A stretch of DNA of 64,000 nt. Origin: Mycolicibacterium sp. CBMA 226 (GTDB lineage: Bacteria > Actinomycetota > Actinomycetes > Mycobacteriales > Mycobacteriaceae). Made by a program: the position numbers and the translations under genes. This document shows positions 41,206 to 48,852 of this stretch, piece after piece. The stretch covers positions 186,001 to 250,000 of the forward strand of contig NZ_VTGY01000001.1 in the NCBI RefSeq assembly GCF_009729075.1, read 5' to 3'. Numbering within the stretch: position 1 is the first letter of the stretch; each line of letters begins with the position of its first letter. A model generated the notes under the pieces. It searched no databases. It was not told where the DNA came from and saw only the letters and a list, made by a program, of their open reading frames with translations.

Positions 41206-42291
41206 ATGGCTGACGTGTCGGTCCCCGACGTGGACCTTCAGCCGGTGCAACTCATCGCGCCCGACGGCGCCCCCACCTCAGACGAGCGGTACCGACGCGA
41301 CTTGCCGCCCGAAACCTTGGGGTGGCTGTACGAGGAAATGGTCGTCACCCGCGACCTGGACGTCGAATTCGTCAACCTGCAACGCCAGGGCGAGCTCGCA
41401 CTGTTCGCCTCGTGTCGTGGCCAAGAAGCCGCGCAGGTGGGCGCGGCAGCCTGTCTGCGCAAGACCGACTGGCTGTTCCCGCAGTATCGAGAACTCGGTG
41501 CCCTGCTGGTCCGCGGCATCACGCCGGCCCAGATCAGCGCGGTGTGGCGGGGCCGCTGGCACGGTGGCCTGGGCTTCACCGAAAAGCGCTGCGCGCCGAT
41601 TTCGATCGATATCGGGACGCACGGCCTGCACGCCGTCGGCGCGGCGATGGCCGCGCAACGCCTCGGGGAGGACTCGGTGACCGTGGCGTTCGTCGGCGAC
41701 GGCGGCACCTCGGAAGGCGACATGCACGAGGCGCTCAACATGGCGGCCGTCACCTCGGCCCCGTGCGCCTTCTTCGTGCAGAACAATCAGTGGGCCATCT
41801 CGGTACCGGTGCGCCATCAGCAGGCCGGACCGTCCATCGCGCACCGCGCGATCGGCTACGGCATCCCCGGGATCCGGGTCGACGGCAACGACGTCCTGGC
41901 CTGCTACGCGGTGATGTCCGAGGCGGCGCAGCGCGCCCGCGACGGGGACGGGCCGACGCTGATCGAGGCGGTCACCTACCGGATGGGACCGCACACCACC
42001 TCCGATGACCCGACCCGCTACCGCGACCCGGACGAGCTGAAGCGGTGGGAGGCACGCGATCCCGTCACGCGCTACCGGGTGTACCTGGAAGACGTCGGAG
42101 TCTGGACGCCACGACTGCAGGAACACGTCGAGAACCGCTCCCGCCGCCTCCGCGCCGACCTGCGGGAGGCCGTCCTGACCGCGCCGGACTTCGACGTGGC
42201 GGACATGTTCGACAACGTCTACGCCGACATCACACCCGAACTGGCCCGGCAGCGCGACGCGTTGCTGGCCGAATTGAATTGGGAGGGTTGA
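41206..42291 (+). CDS. pdhA: Branched-chain 2-oxoacid dehydrogenase E1 alpha
   Basis: This 361-residue TPP-dependent E1 alpha subunit decarboxylates branched-chain 2-oxoacids. The TPP/Mg motif is FVGDGGTSEGDMHEALNMAA, ending FFVQNNQWAISVP, and the phosphorylation-loop-like segment YRMGPHTTSDDPTRYRD is typical of BCKDH rather than pyruvate dehydrogenase. SCRGQEAAQVGAAACL and DWLFPQYRELGALL are also family-typical. ATG 41206 is chosen over 41182 because GGAAGGAGG sits 4-5 nt upstream. It is the first gene of pdhA-pdhB-pdhC, equivalent to Rv2497c-Rv2495c, shown in M. tuberculosis to form the branched-chain ketoacid dehydrogenase (also called bkdABC). Confidence 0.94.
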   Translation: MADVSVPDVDLQPVQLIAPDGAPTSDERYRRDLPPETLGWLYEEMVVTRDLDVEFVNLQRQGELALFASCRGQEAAQVGAAACLRKTDWLFPQYRELGALLVRGITPAQISAVWRGRWHGGLGFTEKRCAPISIDIGTHGLHAVGAAMAAQRLGEDSVTVAFVGDGGTSEGDMHEALNMAAVTSAPCAFFVQNNQWAISVPVRHQQAGPSIAHRAIGYGIPGIRVDGNDVLACYAVMSEAAQRARDGDGPTLIEAVTYRMGPHTTSDDPTRYRDPDELKRWEARDPVTRYRVYLEDVGVWTPRLQEHVENRSRRLRADLREAVLTAPDFDVADMFDNVYADITPELARQRDALLAELNWEG

Positions 42292-42292
42292 C

Positions 42293-43336
42293 ATGACGCA
42301 GATCATCGAGCGACCGTCGTGGTCCGGCGACGCGGAGCCCGACGAGCCGAAGCCACCCGCCGCGCCGGCCACAGTTTCCATGGTGCAGGCCATCAACCGC
42401 GCGTTGCACGACGCCATGGCCGCTGATGAGCGGGTCCTGGTGTTCGGCGAAGACGTCGCAAAACTGGGCGGGGTGTTCCGCGTCACCGACGGGCTGCATG
42501 AAACTTTCGGGGAAGCACGGTGTTTCGACACCCCGCTCGCGGAGTCGGCGATCGTGGGCATCGCCATCGGTATGGCGATCCGCGGCTTGGTGCCGGTACC
42601 GGAAATACAGTTCGACGGATTCGCCGCCCCCGCGTTCGACCAGATCGTCAGTCACCTCGCGAAGTACCGGATGCGTACCCACGGCGACGTTGACATGTCG
42701 GTGACCATTCGCATCCCGTCGTTCGGCGGTATCGGTGCGGTGGAGCACCATTCGGAATCCACCGAGTCGTACTGGCTGCACACGGCCGGGCTGAAGGTGG
42801 TGATCCCGTCGACGCCGTCGGACGCGTATTGGCTACTGCGCGAGGCCATCTCATCTCGTGACCCGGTGATCTTCCTCGAGCCCAAACGCCGCTACTGGAC
42901 CAAGGGGGAGCTGGACACCGGCGTGCCGGCTCTACCCATCGGACGCGCCGCGGTGCGGCGGGCCGGGCGTGACGTCACCGTCGTCACCTACGGATCGCTC
43001 GTCGACACCGCCCTGGCGGCAGCCGATCTCGCCGACGGCCACGACCTGGAGGTCATCGACCTGCGGTCGCTGAACCCGCTGGACTTCGACACCATCGCGG
43101 CCTCGATCCGCAAGACCGGTCGCGTCGTGATCATGCACGAGGGTCCGCGAACCCTGGGGTTCGGTGCCGAACTGGCCGCCCGGATTTCCGAGGAGCTCTT
43201 CTACGACCTGGAGGCACCTGTGTTGCGCGCCACCGGCTTTGACACTCCGTACCCGCCGGCCAGGCTGGAGAAGCTGTGGTTGCCCGGTGTGGATCGACTG
43301 CTCGATTGCGTGCACAAGGCGATGAGCCAGCCATGA
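42293..43336 (+). CDS. pdhB: Branched-chain 2-oxoacid dehydrogenase E1 beta
   Basis: This 347-residue transketolase-like E1 beta subunit pairs with PdhA. Recognisable segments are [20 protein letters not shown], then [19 protein letters not shown] (Glu that activates TPP), [57 protein letters not shown], and the C-terminal transketolase domain with [12 protein letters not shown] and [16 protein letters not shown] short proline-rich N-terminal extension of about 25 residues precedes the fold. GGGAGG is just upstream of ATG 42293, one base after the pdhA stop. The stop overlaps the pdhC start (ATGA). Confidence 0.95.
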   Translation: MTQIIERPSWSGDAEPDEPKPPAAPATVSMVQAINRALHDAMAADERVLVFGEDVAKLGGVFRVTDGLHETFGEARCFDTPLAESAIVGIAIGMAIRGLVPVPEIQFDGFAAPAFDQIVSHLAKYRMRTHGDVDMSVTIRIPSFGGIGAVEHHSESTESYWLHTAGLKVVIPSTPSDAYWLLREAISSRDPVIFLEPKRRYWTKGELDTGVPALPIGRAAVRRAGRDVTVVTYGSLVDTALAAADLADGHDLEVIDLRSLNPLDFDTIAASIRKTGRVVIMHEGPRTLGFGAELAARISEELFYDLEAPVLRATGFDTPYPPARLEKLWLPGVDRLLDCVHKAMSQP

Positions 43337-44541
43337 CGGCGACACATGACTTCCTCGTTCCCGACCTCGGTGAGGGGCTCGAAGACGCCACCATCACCTC
43401 TTGGGCCGTGGCGGTCGGGGACACCGTCGAACTCAACCAGGTCCTGTGCACCGTGGAGACCAACAAGGCGGCCGTGGAGATCCCGAGCCCGTACGCCGGC
43501 GTGGTGACCGAACTCGGTGGGGCAGAAGGAGAGACGCTCGCAGTGGGCGCCGTTCTGGTCCGCATCGCCACCGATGCGCCGGTGGCGGCTGAACCCGCGG
43601 CGGAGTCCGCGGTTGAACCCGCAGCCGAGCCGAAAGCCAAACCGCCCGAACGCAAACCCGTGTTGGTCGGATATGGCGCGGACGCCGACCTCGATACCAC
43701 GCGTCGCCGCCCCCGGGCCAAACCGCGGGTGCGGAAGCTGGCGGCCGACCTGCACATCGACTTGACCGGCGTGCCGCCGTCGGGCCCGGACGGCATCGTC
43801 ACACGTGAGGACGTGCTGGCTTCGGCGCACCAGGCCCGTGACGCCGACCTGGTTCCCCTCAGCGGGGTGCAAGCTGAGATGGCGCGCCGGATGACAGTGT
43901 CGCGCAGGGAGATACCGGACGCGCACGCGTCGGTTCAGGTGGACTGCGCCGAATTGCTCCGGGTGCGCGACACCCTGGCCGGCGCCGACAACACCGTGAC
44001 ACCGTTCGTGCTGACATTGCGGCTGCTCACCATCGCGTTGCGGCACCACCGCGAGTTCAACGCCACCTGGGTCACCGGCGGCCACGATGCCCGGGATTCC
44101 CAAGTGCACCTGCACGACTCCGTGCATCTGGGCATCGGCGTCGCGACGTCACGCGGGTTGCTGGTGCCGGTGGTCCGGGACGCCGAGCGCCTGTCCACCC
44201 GGGAACTGGCCTGGGCAGTGGACGGACTGATCCGCGCCGCGCGTGACGGCGTCCTGAAACCCGCTCAGCTGCAAGGCTCGACGTTCACCGTGTCGAACTT
44301 CGGAGCGCTCGGTCTTGATGACGGGGTACCCGTTATCAACTACCCGGAGGCGGCCATCCTCGGGATGGGCACGCTCAAACCCCGTGCCGTGGTGCGCGAC
44401 GGCGAGGTGGTGGCGCGGCCGACCATGACGCTCACCTGCGCCTTCGATCACCGGATCGCCGACGGCGCCGGGGCGGCCGCATTCCTCGGTGAACTGCGCG
44501 CACTCATCGAGGCGCCCGAATTGGCGCTCCTCGACGCGTAG
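43333..44541 (+). CDS. pdhC: Branched-chain 2-oxoacid dehydrogenase E2 (dihydrolipoyl acyltransferase)
   Basis: This 402-residue E2 core transfers the acyl group from E1 to CoA. Domains: one lipoyl domain (residues about 5-80, lipoyl Lys45 in [14 protein letters not shown]), an Ala/Pro/Glu-rich linker, a peripheral subunit-binding domain ([20 protein letters not shown], then [11 protein letters not shown], about 135-170) and the catalytic CAT-like domain ending [18 protein letters not shown] with the active-site His and Asp. The E3 (Lpd) is not encoded here; in M. tuberculosis it is shared with other complexes. ATG 43333 overlaps the pdhB stop. Confidence 0.95.
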   Translation: MTATHDFLVPDLGEGLEDATITSWAVAVGDTVELNQVLCTVETNKAAVEIPSPYAGVVTELGGAEGETLAVGAVLVRIATDAPVAAEPAAESAVEPAAEPKAKPPERKPVLVGYGADADLDTTRRRPRAKPRVRKLAADLHIDLTGVPPSGPDGIVTREDVLASAHQARDADLVPLSGVQAEMARRMTVSRREIPDAHASVQVDCAELLRVRDTLAGADNTVTPFVLTLRLLTIALRHHREFNATWVTGGHDARDSQVHLHDSVHLGIGVATSRGLLVPVVRDAERLSTRELAWAVDGLIRAARDGVLKPAQLQGSTFTVSNFGALGLDDGVPVINYPEAAILGMGTLKPRAVVRDGEVVARPTMTLTCAFDHRIADGAGAAAFLGELRALIEAPELALLDA

Positions 44542-44558
44542 GTCTGATCAGCGGCGGG

Positions 44559-45311
44559 TCACCGCTGCTTGGCGGCGGCCAATCGCGCGGCGAACTCAGG
44601 TGATTCGATCGACGCCGCCTGCGGGACGATCTCGATGTCAACGGCCCGGGCGTGCTGCTCATAGTCCAGCACGCCGGGATGGTCCGTCGCGCGCATCGAT
44701 GCCTTGGTGGCGAGGACCACCTCGCGAGGCGCCGAGGCCGGACCGGCGGCCAGCGCCAGCGCGGCGGCGACGGGGTCGTCGGCGACCTCGAGCGCGAGGC
44801 CGTATCGCACGGACGCGTCGGCGTCGAACTTCATGCCGAACAACAGTGCCGCGCGTGCCGCCTGTGGACCGATCGCGCGCTGCAGCATCCAGGTCGCGCC
44901 GCCGCCGGGGTGAATCCCGAGCTTCTGGAACCGCGGGTCGAACACCGCCCCGGGCCCGGCGATCCGGACGTCGGCGGCGAGCGCAAGGTTGAGCCCCGCC
45001 CCGACGGCCGGGCCGTTCACCGCGGCGATCGTCGGCAGCGTGCAGTCGGCCACCGCGAGGAAGCCGTCGTAGATCACCCGCAGGCCGTTCACGGTGGCCT
45101 CGCCCAACGCGGTCAGGTCGGCGCCGGCGCAGAACGCCTTGCCGGCGCCCGTCACGACCACGGCGTGCACGCCATGGTCGGCCTCCGCGGCGTTGATCGC
45201 GGCCCGCAGACCGGCAGATATTTCCGCGGTCACCGCGTTGCGGCGGTCGGGATCGTTGACCGTGATGAGTGCGACGCTGTCGATGACCTGCGTCAGTACG
45301 AGATCGGACAC
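44559..45311 (-). CDS. Enoyl-CoA hydratase/isomerase family protein
   Basis: This 250-residue crotonase-fold protein includes [40 protein letters not shown] (first oxyanion-hole loop), [20 protein letters not shown] (second loop) and [20 protein letters not shown]. The acidic residues used by true hydratases (Glu at the AxNGxxxGgGxE position and in the PExxLG loop) appear replaced: VGAGLN has Asn-Leu, and KLGIHPGGG has His. Isomerase or other crotonase chemistry is therefore possible. GTG 45311 is supported by TAGGCT 7 nt upstream. A 24-bp palindrome covers its -35 area. It is convergent with pdhC, so it may join branched-chain or fatty acid breakdown. Confidence 0.85.
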   Translation of the reverse strand: MSDLVLTQVIDSVALITVNDPDRRNAVTAEISAGLRAAINAAEADHGVHAVVVTGAGKAFCAGADLTALGEATVNGLRVIYDGFLAVADCTLPTIAAVNGPAVGAGLNLALAADVRIAGPGAVFDPRFQKLGIHPGGGATWMLQRAIGPQAARAALLFGMKFDADASVRYGLALEVADDPVAAALALAAGPASAPREVVLATKASMRATDHPGVLDYEQHARAVDIEIVPQAASIESPEFAARLAAAKQR

Positions 45312-45318
45312 AGGCCTC

Positions 45319-45324
45319 AGCCTA
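45319..45324 (-). promoter_or_regulatory. Probable -10 box for enoyl-CoA hydratase gene
   Basis: TAGGCT on the minus strand ends 7 nt before the GTG at 45311, giving a leaderless start. The palindrome at 45333-45356 begins 8 bp upstream. Confidence 0.5.
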
Positions 45325-45332
45325 TTGCCTGT

Positions 45333-45356
45333 GTTTTGACTCACGTGAGTCAAAAC
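45333..45356. promoter_or_regulatory. 24-bp perfect palindrome, probable operator
   Basis: Half-sites GTTTTGACTCAC and GTGAGTCAAAAC join without spacer into a perfect 24-bp palindrome. It occupies the -35/spacer side of the enoyl-CoA hydratase promoter and lies 75 bp before the porin gene on the other strand. Such symmetry fits a TetR-, GntR- or MarR-type repressor; none is encoded next to it. Confidence 0.7.
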
Positions 45357-45430
45357 CTTCACTTGTGCACCCAACTGCGACATAACTGTGCGATTGCTGT
45401 GGAGTTGGTGACGAGAGGTACCAGAAGTTC

Positions 45431-46099
45431 ATGTTGACGCGTTTTGCTGTGGTTGCTGCTGTGGGCATGTTGCTCCCGTTGGGGGTTGCGACCACCGCGT
45501 TCGCCGACCCCGTGCCCGCCGGGAATGACGGCCCGGCACCGGATACCGGTGTGGTGGCCTCCGATGAACCGGCCACCGTCGTCAGCCCGGACGGCTGGAC
45601 CTTGACCGTGGCAGCGAAGGATGAGACCGAGCTGCCCATCGCACCACTCACCACCGCCGTCAGCTCGCGCGAATACCTGGTCGGCGGCACCTTCACGGGC
45701 ACCGTGACCGGCAAGGGCAAGGGCACTCTCACCGGCGGGTCACTGGAGGCCGGCTACCAGATCGGTTGCGGTATCGAGCTGGGTCAGGTGCGTCTGGTGG
45801 GTTCTGTCGGTGCGCAGACCACCAGCGCGAATCTCTTCACCGGCGCTATCCCCACCGGCGTCACCTTCCCGCTCGTCGGCAGCGTGGAGGTCCACCCGAA
45901 GCCGGGCACGGTGACCCAGGTACCCGTGGACAAGAAGTCGTTCAAGTCGGCACCGGTGCGCATCACACTGAAAGACGTCCACGTCAAGGTCGACGGCTGC
46001 GCCGGGCAGTCGTTCCTGCGGTCGTATGCGACCCTGACCAGCTCCACCGCCGACACCGATGACGTCGTCGCGTACTACGGCGTGACCAAGTCCGTCTAA
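45431..46099 (+). CDS. MspA-family porin, atypical
   Basis: This 222-residue exported protein has a Sec signal (MLTRFAVVAAVGMLLPLGVA, cleavage near AFA-DP at 25). The body matches the MspA porin family: SREYLVGGTFTGTVTGKGKG (rim strand), GGSLEAGYQIGCGIELGQVR (core YQIG motif) and a C-terminal strand GQSFLRSYATLTSSTADTDD. Unlike MspA it has an acid-rich pre-domain of about 30 residues, two cysteines (113, 190) that could form a disulfide, and no DDGD-type constriction loop at the equivalent place (TSANLFTGAIPTGVTF). The pore, if formed, should differ in selectivity. GAGAGG precedes the ATG. It would be located in the mycolic-acid outer membrane. Confidence 0.82.
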   Translation: MLTRFAVVAAVGMLLPLGVATTAFADPVPAGNDGPAPDTGVVASDEPATVVSPDGWTLTVAAKDETELPIAPLTTAVSSREYLVGGTFTGTVTGKGKGTLTGGSLEAGYQIGCGIELGQVRLVGSVGAQTTSANLFTGAIPTGVTFPLVGSVEVHPKPGTVTQVPVDKKSFKSAPVRITLKDVHVKVDGCAGQSFLRSYATLTSSTADTDDVVAYYGVTKSV

Positions 46100-46100
46100 C

Positions 46101-46126
46101 TCCCTCTCCGCCGTCCCTCTCCGCCG
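46101..46126. repeat. 13-bp tandem direct repeat
   Basis: TCCCTCTCCGCCG occurs twice head to tail (46101-46113 and 46114-46126) immediately after the porin stop codon. It could mark a duplication or a recombination scar. Confidence 0.8.
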
Positions 46127-46130
46127 AAAC

Positions 46131-46175
46131 GACATTCCAGCAGGCTTGTTCTCGAAAATTTCCTGCTGGAATGTC
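46131..46175. terminator. 14-bp perfect inverted repeat downstream of porin
   Basis: GACATTCCAGCAGG (46131-46144) and CCTGCTGGAATGTC (46162-46175) flank a 17-nt AT-containing loop. Position fits a terminator for the porin gene, though no U-tract follows; a dispersed palindromic element is the alternative. Confidence 0.55.
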
Positions 46176-46259
46176 CCCCGCGAGCGGGCGGTACGCCCAG
46201 TTTCGGCACGCTGAGCTCCCTCGACCGGGCAGAATGCGCGGGTCGGTAGGAGGGAGAGC

Positions 46260-47198
46260 ATGAGCGACGACGCTGACTCGCCGGCAATGCGGGAACGGCT
46301 GGAGGATCGGTACCGGCAGCTGGTGGAAATGCGCCAACTGCAGACTTTTGTCGCCGTGGTCGACCGCTTCAACGAGATCGACGGCGGCACGCTGGGCACG
46401 GTGGTGTCGGTGCAGCTGTTCACCACGGTGATCCCGTTGGCGATCCTCGGATTCGGTTATCTCACCGGATTCGCCGACAGCGCCAGCCCGGGGGTCTTGG
46501 TAAGCCGGCAGCTCGGATTGGTGTCCCCGCTGACCGAGCATGTTCGCGAGGCGTTCGGCCGGGCGTCGGGCCTGCGGTCCCTGTGGACGTTCTTCGGGGT
46601 CGCCGGTTTTCTGGCGTGGGGCATCCCGATGTCGGTGACCATCGCTGGGATCTTCGCCAAGGCGTGGCGTCGTGAGCAGTTCGCTTGGGGCGGCAGGTTG
46701 TGGCGCGGCGCAACGTGGTTCGCGTTGTACCTGATCATGATCGGCTTACGGGAACGGATCGTGTTCGGCGCCGCTCACCACACTTCGATGCGGGTTCTGC
46801 TGTACGCGGTGTCCCTGGTTCCGGTGTGGATCTTCTGGACCATCACGCCCGTGCTGTTGCTCCGCGGCGGCTTCCGAGGCCGGGCCGGACTGGCCCTGGC
46901 GGGTCTGGCCGGAGCGGTGATCGAGGGGACCATCCTGCCGCTCGCTGCCCGGATGGTCTTTCCGCCGCTACTGGCCGGGTGGGACGATTTCGGGCCCATG
47001 GGGGTGGCCATGGCGGTGCTGACGTGGTGCGGAGTCAGTGGAATCGGGTGGGTCGTGACGGCCTGCGTGGGCGCGGTGCTGTGGGAGCGGACGACACCAC
47101 CGGAAACGGTGATCGAGTCGGAGACCGACGCAAACGACGAGCTGGTGCGGCCGCAACAGCAAAAAGCGCCCCCGGCAGGAATCGAACCTGCGACCTAG
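46260..47198 (+). CDS. YihY/BrkB-like integral membrane protein
   Basis: This 312-residue protein has about six hydrophobic segments in the arrangement of the YihY (formerly RNase BN) family; its transport or other role is unknown. It begins with a charged helix (RERLEDRYRQLVEMRQLQTF), continues FNEIDGGTLGTVVSVQLFTT, and has LWTFFGVAGFLAWGIPMSVT. Family assignment is from topology and local resemblance only. GGAGGGAG precedes the ATG. The coding frame has no stop before the oppositely oriented tRNA-Arg, so its last ten residues (PPAGIEPAT at the end) are read from the antisense of the tRNA 3' half. The functional protein may not need them. Confidence 0.72.
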   Translation: MSDDADSPAMRERLEDRYRQLVEMRQLQTFVAVVDRFNEIDGGTLGTVVSVQLFTTVIPLAILGFGYLTGFADSASPGVLVSRQLGLVSPLTEHVREAFGRASGLRSLWTFFGVAGFLAWGIPMSVTIAGIFAKAWRREQFAWGGRLWRGATWFALYLIMIGLRERIVFGAAHHTSMRVLLYAVSLVPVWIFWTITPVLLLRGGFRGRAGLALAGLAGAVIEGTILPLAARMVFPPLLAGWDDFGPMGVAMAVLTWCGVSGIGWVVTACVGAVLWERTTPPETVIESETDANDELVRPQQQKAPPAGIEPAT

Positions 47199-47240
47199 GG
47201 ATTAGAAGGCCCTTGCTCTATCCAACTGAGCTACGGAGGC
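47167..47240 (-). tRNA. tRNA-Arg (anticodon TCT)
   Basis: This minus-strand cloverleaf has acceptor GCCTCCG pairing with CGGGGGC and a D-arm with AGCTCAGTTGGATAGAGC. The anticodon loop CTTCTAA has anticodon TCT, and the T-arm has AGGTTCGATTCCT. CCA is not encoded. CTTTTT follows the 3' end and could terminate transcription. The 3' half lies inside the end of the plus-strand YihY-like frame. Confidence 0.96.
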
Positions 47241-47370
47241 AATGCGCAGGAAGTCTATCCCGCCGCCAACTCGCAGTGGGCATCGCAACAGCGGTATTGC
47301 CCTCGCCCTTCCCGGCGGCGGACTAGCGTTAGGGTCCAGCGCTGGGCAACGACGGAGGAGAGCGACAGCC

Positions 47371-48852
47371 ATGAGCGACGTGCCGGACTTTGACACGGCC
47401 GGGTTGCCCGAAGAGTTGAGTGCAGTCGATCAGTTGATGCATCGCGGCGAAGCCAATCCCCGCACGCGTTCCGGCATCATGGGCGTCGAGCTGCTGGATG
47501 TCACCCCGGACTGGGAGCTCTACCGGGCGCGGTTCGAGCAGGCGTCCCGCAAAGCGATCCGGCTGCGGCAGAAAGTCGTGATGCCGAGCCTGCCGACGGC
47601 GGCTGCGCGCTGGGTCGTCGATCCGGACTTCAATCTGGATTTCCATGTGCGCAGGGTGCGCGCCCCGGGCGCGGGAACACTGCGTGAGGTCTTCGACTAC
47701 GCCGAACTGGCGCTGCAGTCGCCACTCGACATCTCTCGGCCGTTGTGGACGGCCACGTTGGTCGAAGGGCTGGCGGGTGGTGGCGCCGCCAACATCGTGC
47801 ACATGAGCCACGCCGTCACTGACGGTGTGGGCAGCATGGAGATGTTCGCCAACTTGTACGACCTCGAGCGAGACCCGGCACCGAGGCCACTGGCGCCACT
47901 GCCGATCCCAGAAGACCTGTCGCCGAATGACCTTGCGCGGCAAGGCATCAACGCGTTGCCGAAGGGTATCGCCAACAACGTGTTGGATGTGACTCGTGGT
48001 GCGGCCGGCCTGGTCGGGCGGTTGGTGCGGGACCCGGTCGACGCAGTCGGCGGGGTGGTCGACTACGTCCGGTCGAGCCGGCGCGTGATGACGCCCGCAG
48101 CGCCACCGTCGCCGGTGCTGCGCCGTCGCGGCCTGGCGTCGCGCAGCGAGGCGATCGACATCAAGTTCAGCGATCTGCACAAGGCGTCGAAGGCCGCCGA
48201 AGGTTCCATCAACGATGCCTACCTCGCCGCCCTCTGCGGTGCGCTGCGCCGCTACCACGAGGCCAAGGGCATCCCGGTGGCGTCGCTGCCCATGGCCGTC
48301 CCGGTGAATGTCCGCTCCGACTCGGATCCTGCCGGTGGCAACAGATTTGCCGGGGTGAACATCGCCGCGCCCATCGGCGTCGTCGACCCGCGCAAGCGCA
48401 TCCAGAAGGTGCGTGCGCAGATGACTCGCAAGCGCGAGGAGCGCGCCATCGAAGTGGTGGGCGCCGTGGCGCCGCTGCTGAACCTGGTGCCGGACCCCCT
48501 GCTGGAATCCATGGCGGGCTCGGTCGTCAATTCCGATGTGCAGGCCAGCAACGTGCCCGGTCCGCCGGTCGACACTTTCATCGCCGGGGCAAAGGTGGTG
48601 CGGCACTACGGAATCGGTCCGCTTCCCGGCGTTGCGATGATGGCTGTGCTCATCTCGCGCAGTGGCTGGGTCACCATCAGTACCCGGTATGACCGGGCGT
48701 CGATCGATGATCCCGAACTGTGGGCCCGTTGTCTGGTGGACGGCTTCAACGAGGTTCTCGCCCTGGGCGGGGACGGCCGGGCGATCCCAGCATCGTTCGA
48801 GTTCCCTGACGAACAGGCCGCGTCGGCAGTGAATGGGGGTGCCGCACAATGA
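47371..48852 (+). CDS. WS/DGAT-family acyltransferase (Rv2484c type)
   Basis: This 493-residue member of the wax ester synthase/diacylglycerol acyltransferase family would acylate diacylglycerol or an alcohol with acyl-CoA. The condensing-enzyme motif reads NIVHMSHAVTDGVGSMEMF: the second catalytic His and the DG are present, but the first His of HHxxxDG is Ser. The C-terminal DUF1298 part includes SNVPGPPVDTFIAGAKVV and GVAMMAVLISRSGWVTIS. ATG 47371 has GGAGGAG upstream. It is coupled to the HAD-PlsC gene (ATGA overlap), so it probably takes part in phosphatidate/triacylglycerol synthesis. Confidence 0.92.
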   Translation: MSDVPDFDTAGLPEELSAVDQLMHRGEANPRTRSGIMGVELLDVTPDWELYRARFEQASRKAIRLRQKVVMPSLPTAAARWVVDPDFNLDFHVRRVRAPGAGTLREVFDYAELALQSPLDISRPLWTATLVEGLAGGGAANIVHMSHAVTDGVGSMEMFANLYDLERDPAPRPLAPLPIPEDLSPNDLARQGINALPKGIANNVLDVTRGAAGLVGRLVRDPVDAVGGVVDYVRSSRRVMTPAAPPSPVLRRRGLASRSEAIDIKFSDLHKASKAAEGSINDAYLAALCGALRRYHEAKGIPVASLPMAVPVNVRSDSDPAGGNRFAGVNIAAPIGVVDPRKRIQKVRAQMTRKREERAIEVVGAVAPLLNLVPDPLLESMAGSVVNSDVQASNVPGPPVDTFIAGAKVVRHYGIGPLPGVAMMAVLISRSGWVTISTRYDRASIDDPELWARCLVDGFNEVLALGGDGRAIPASFEFPDEQAASAVNGGAAQ

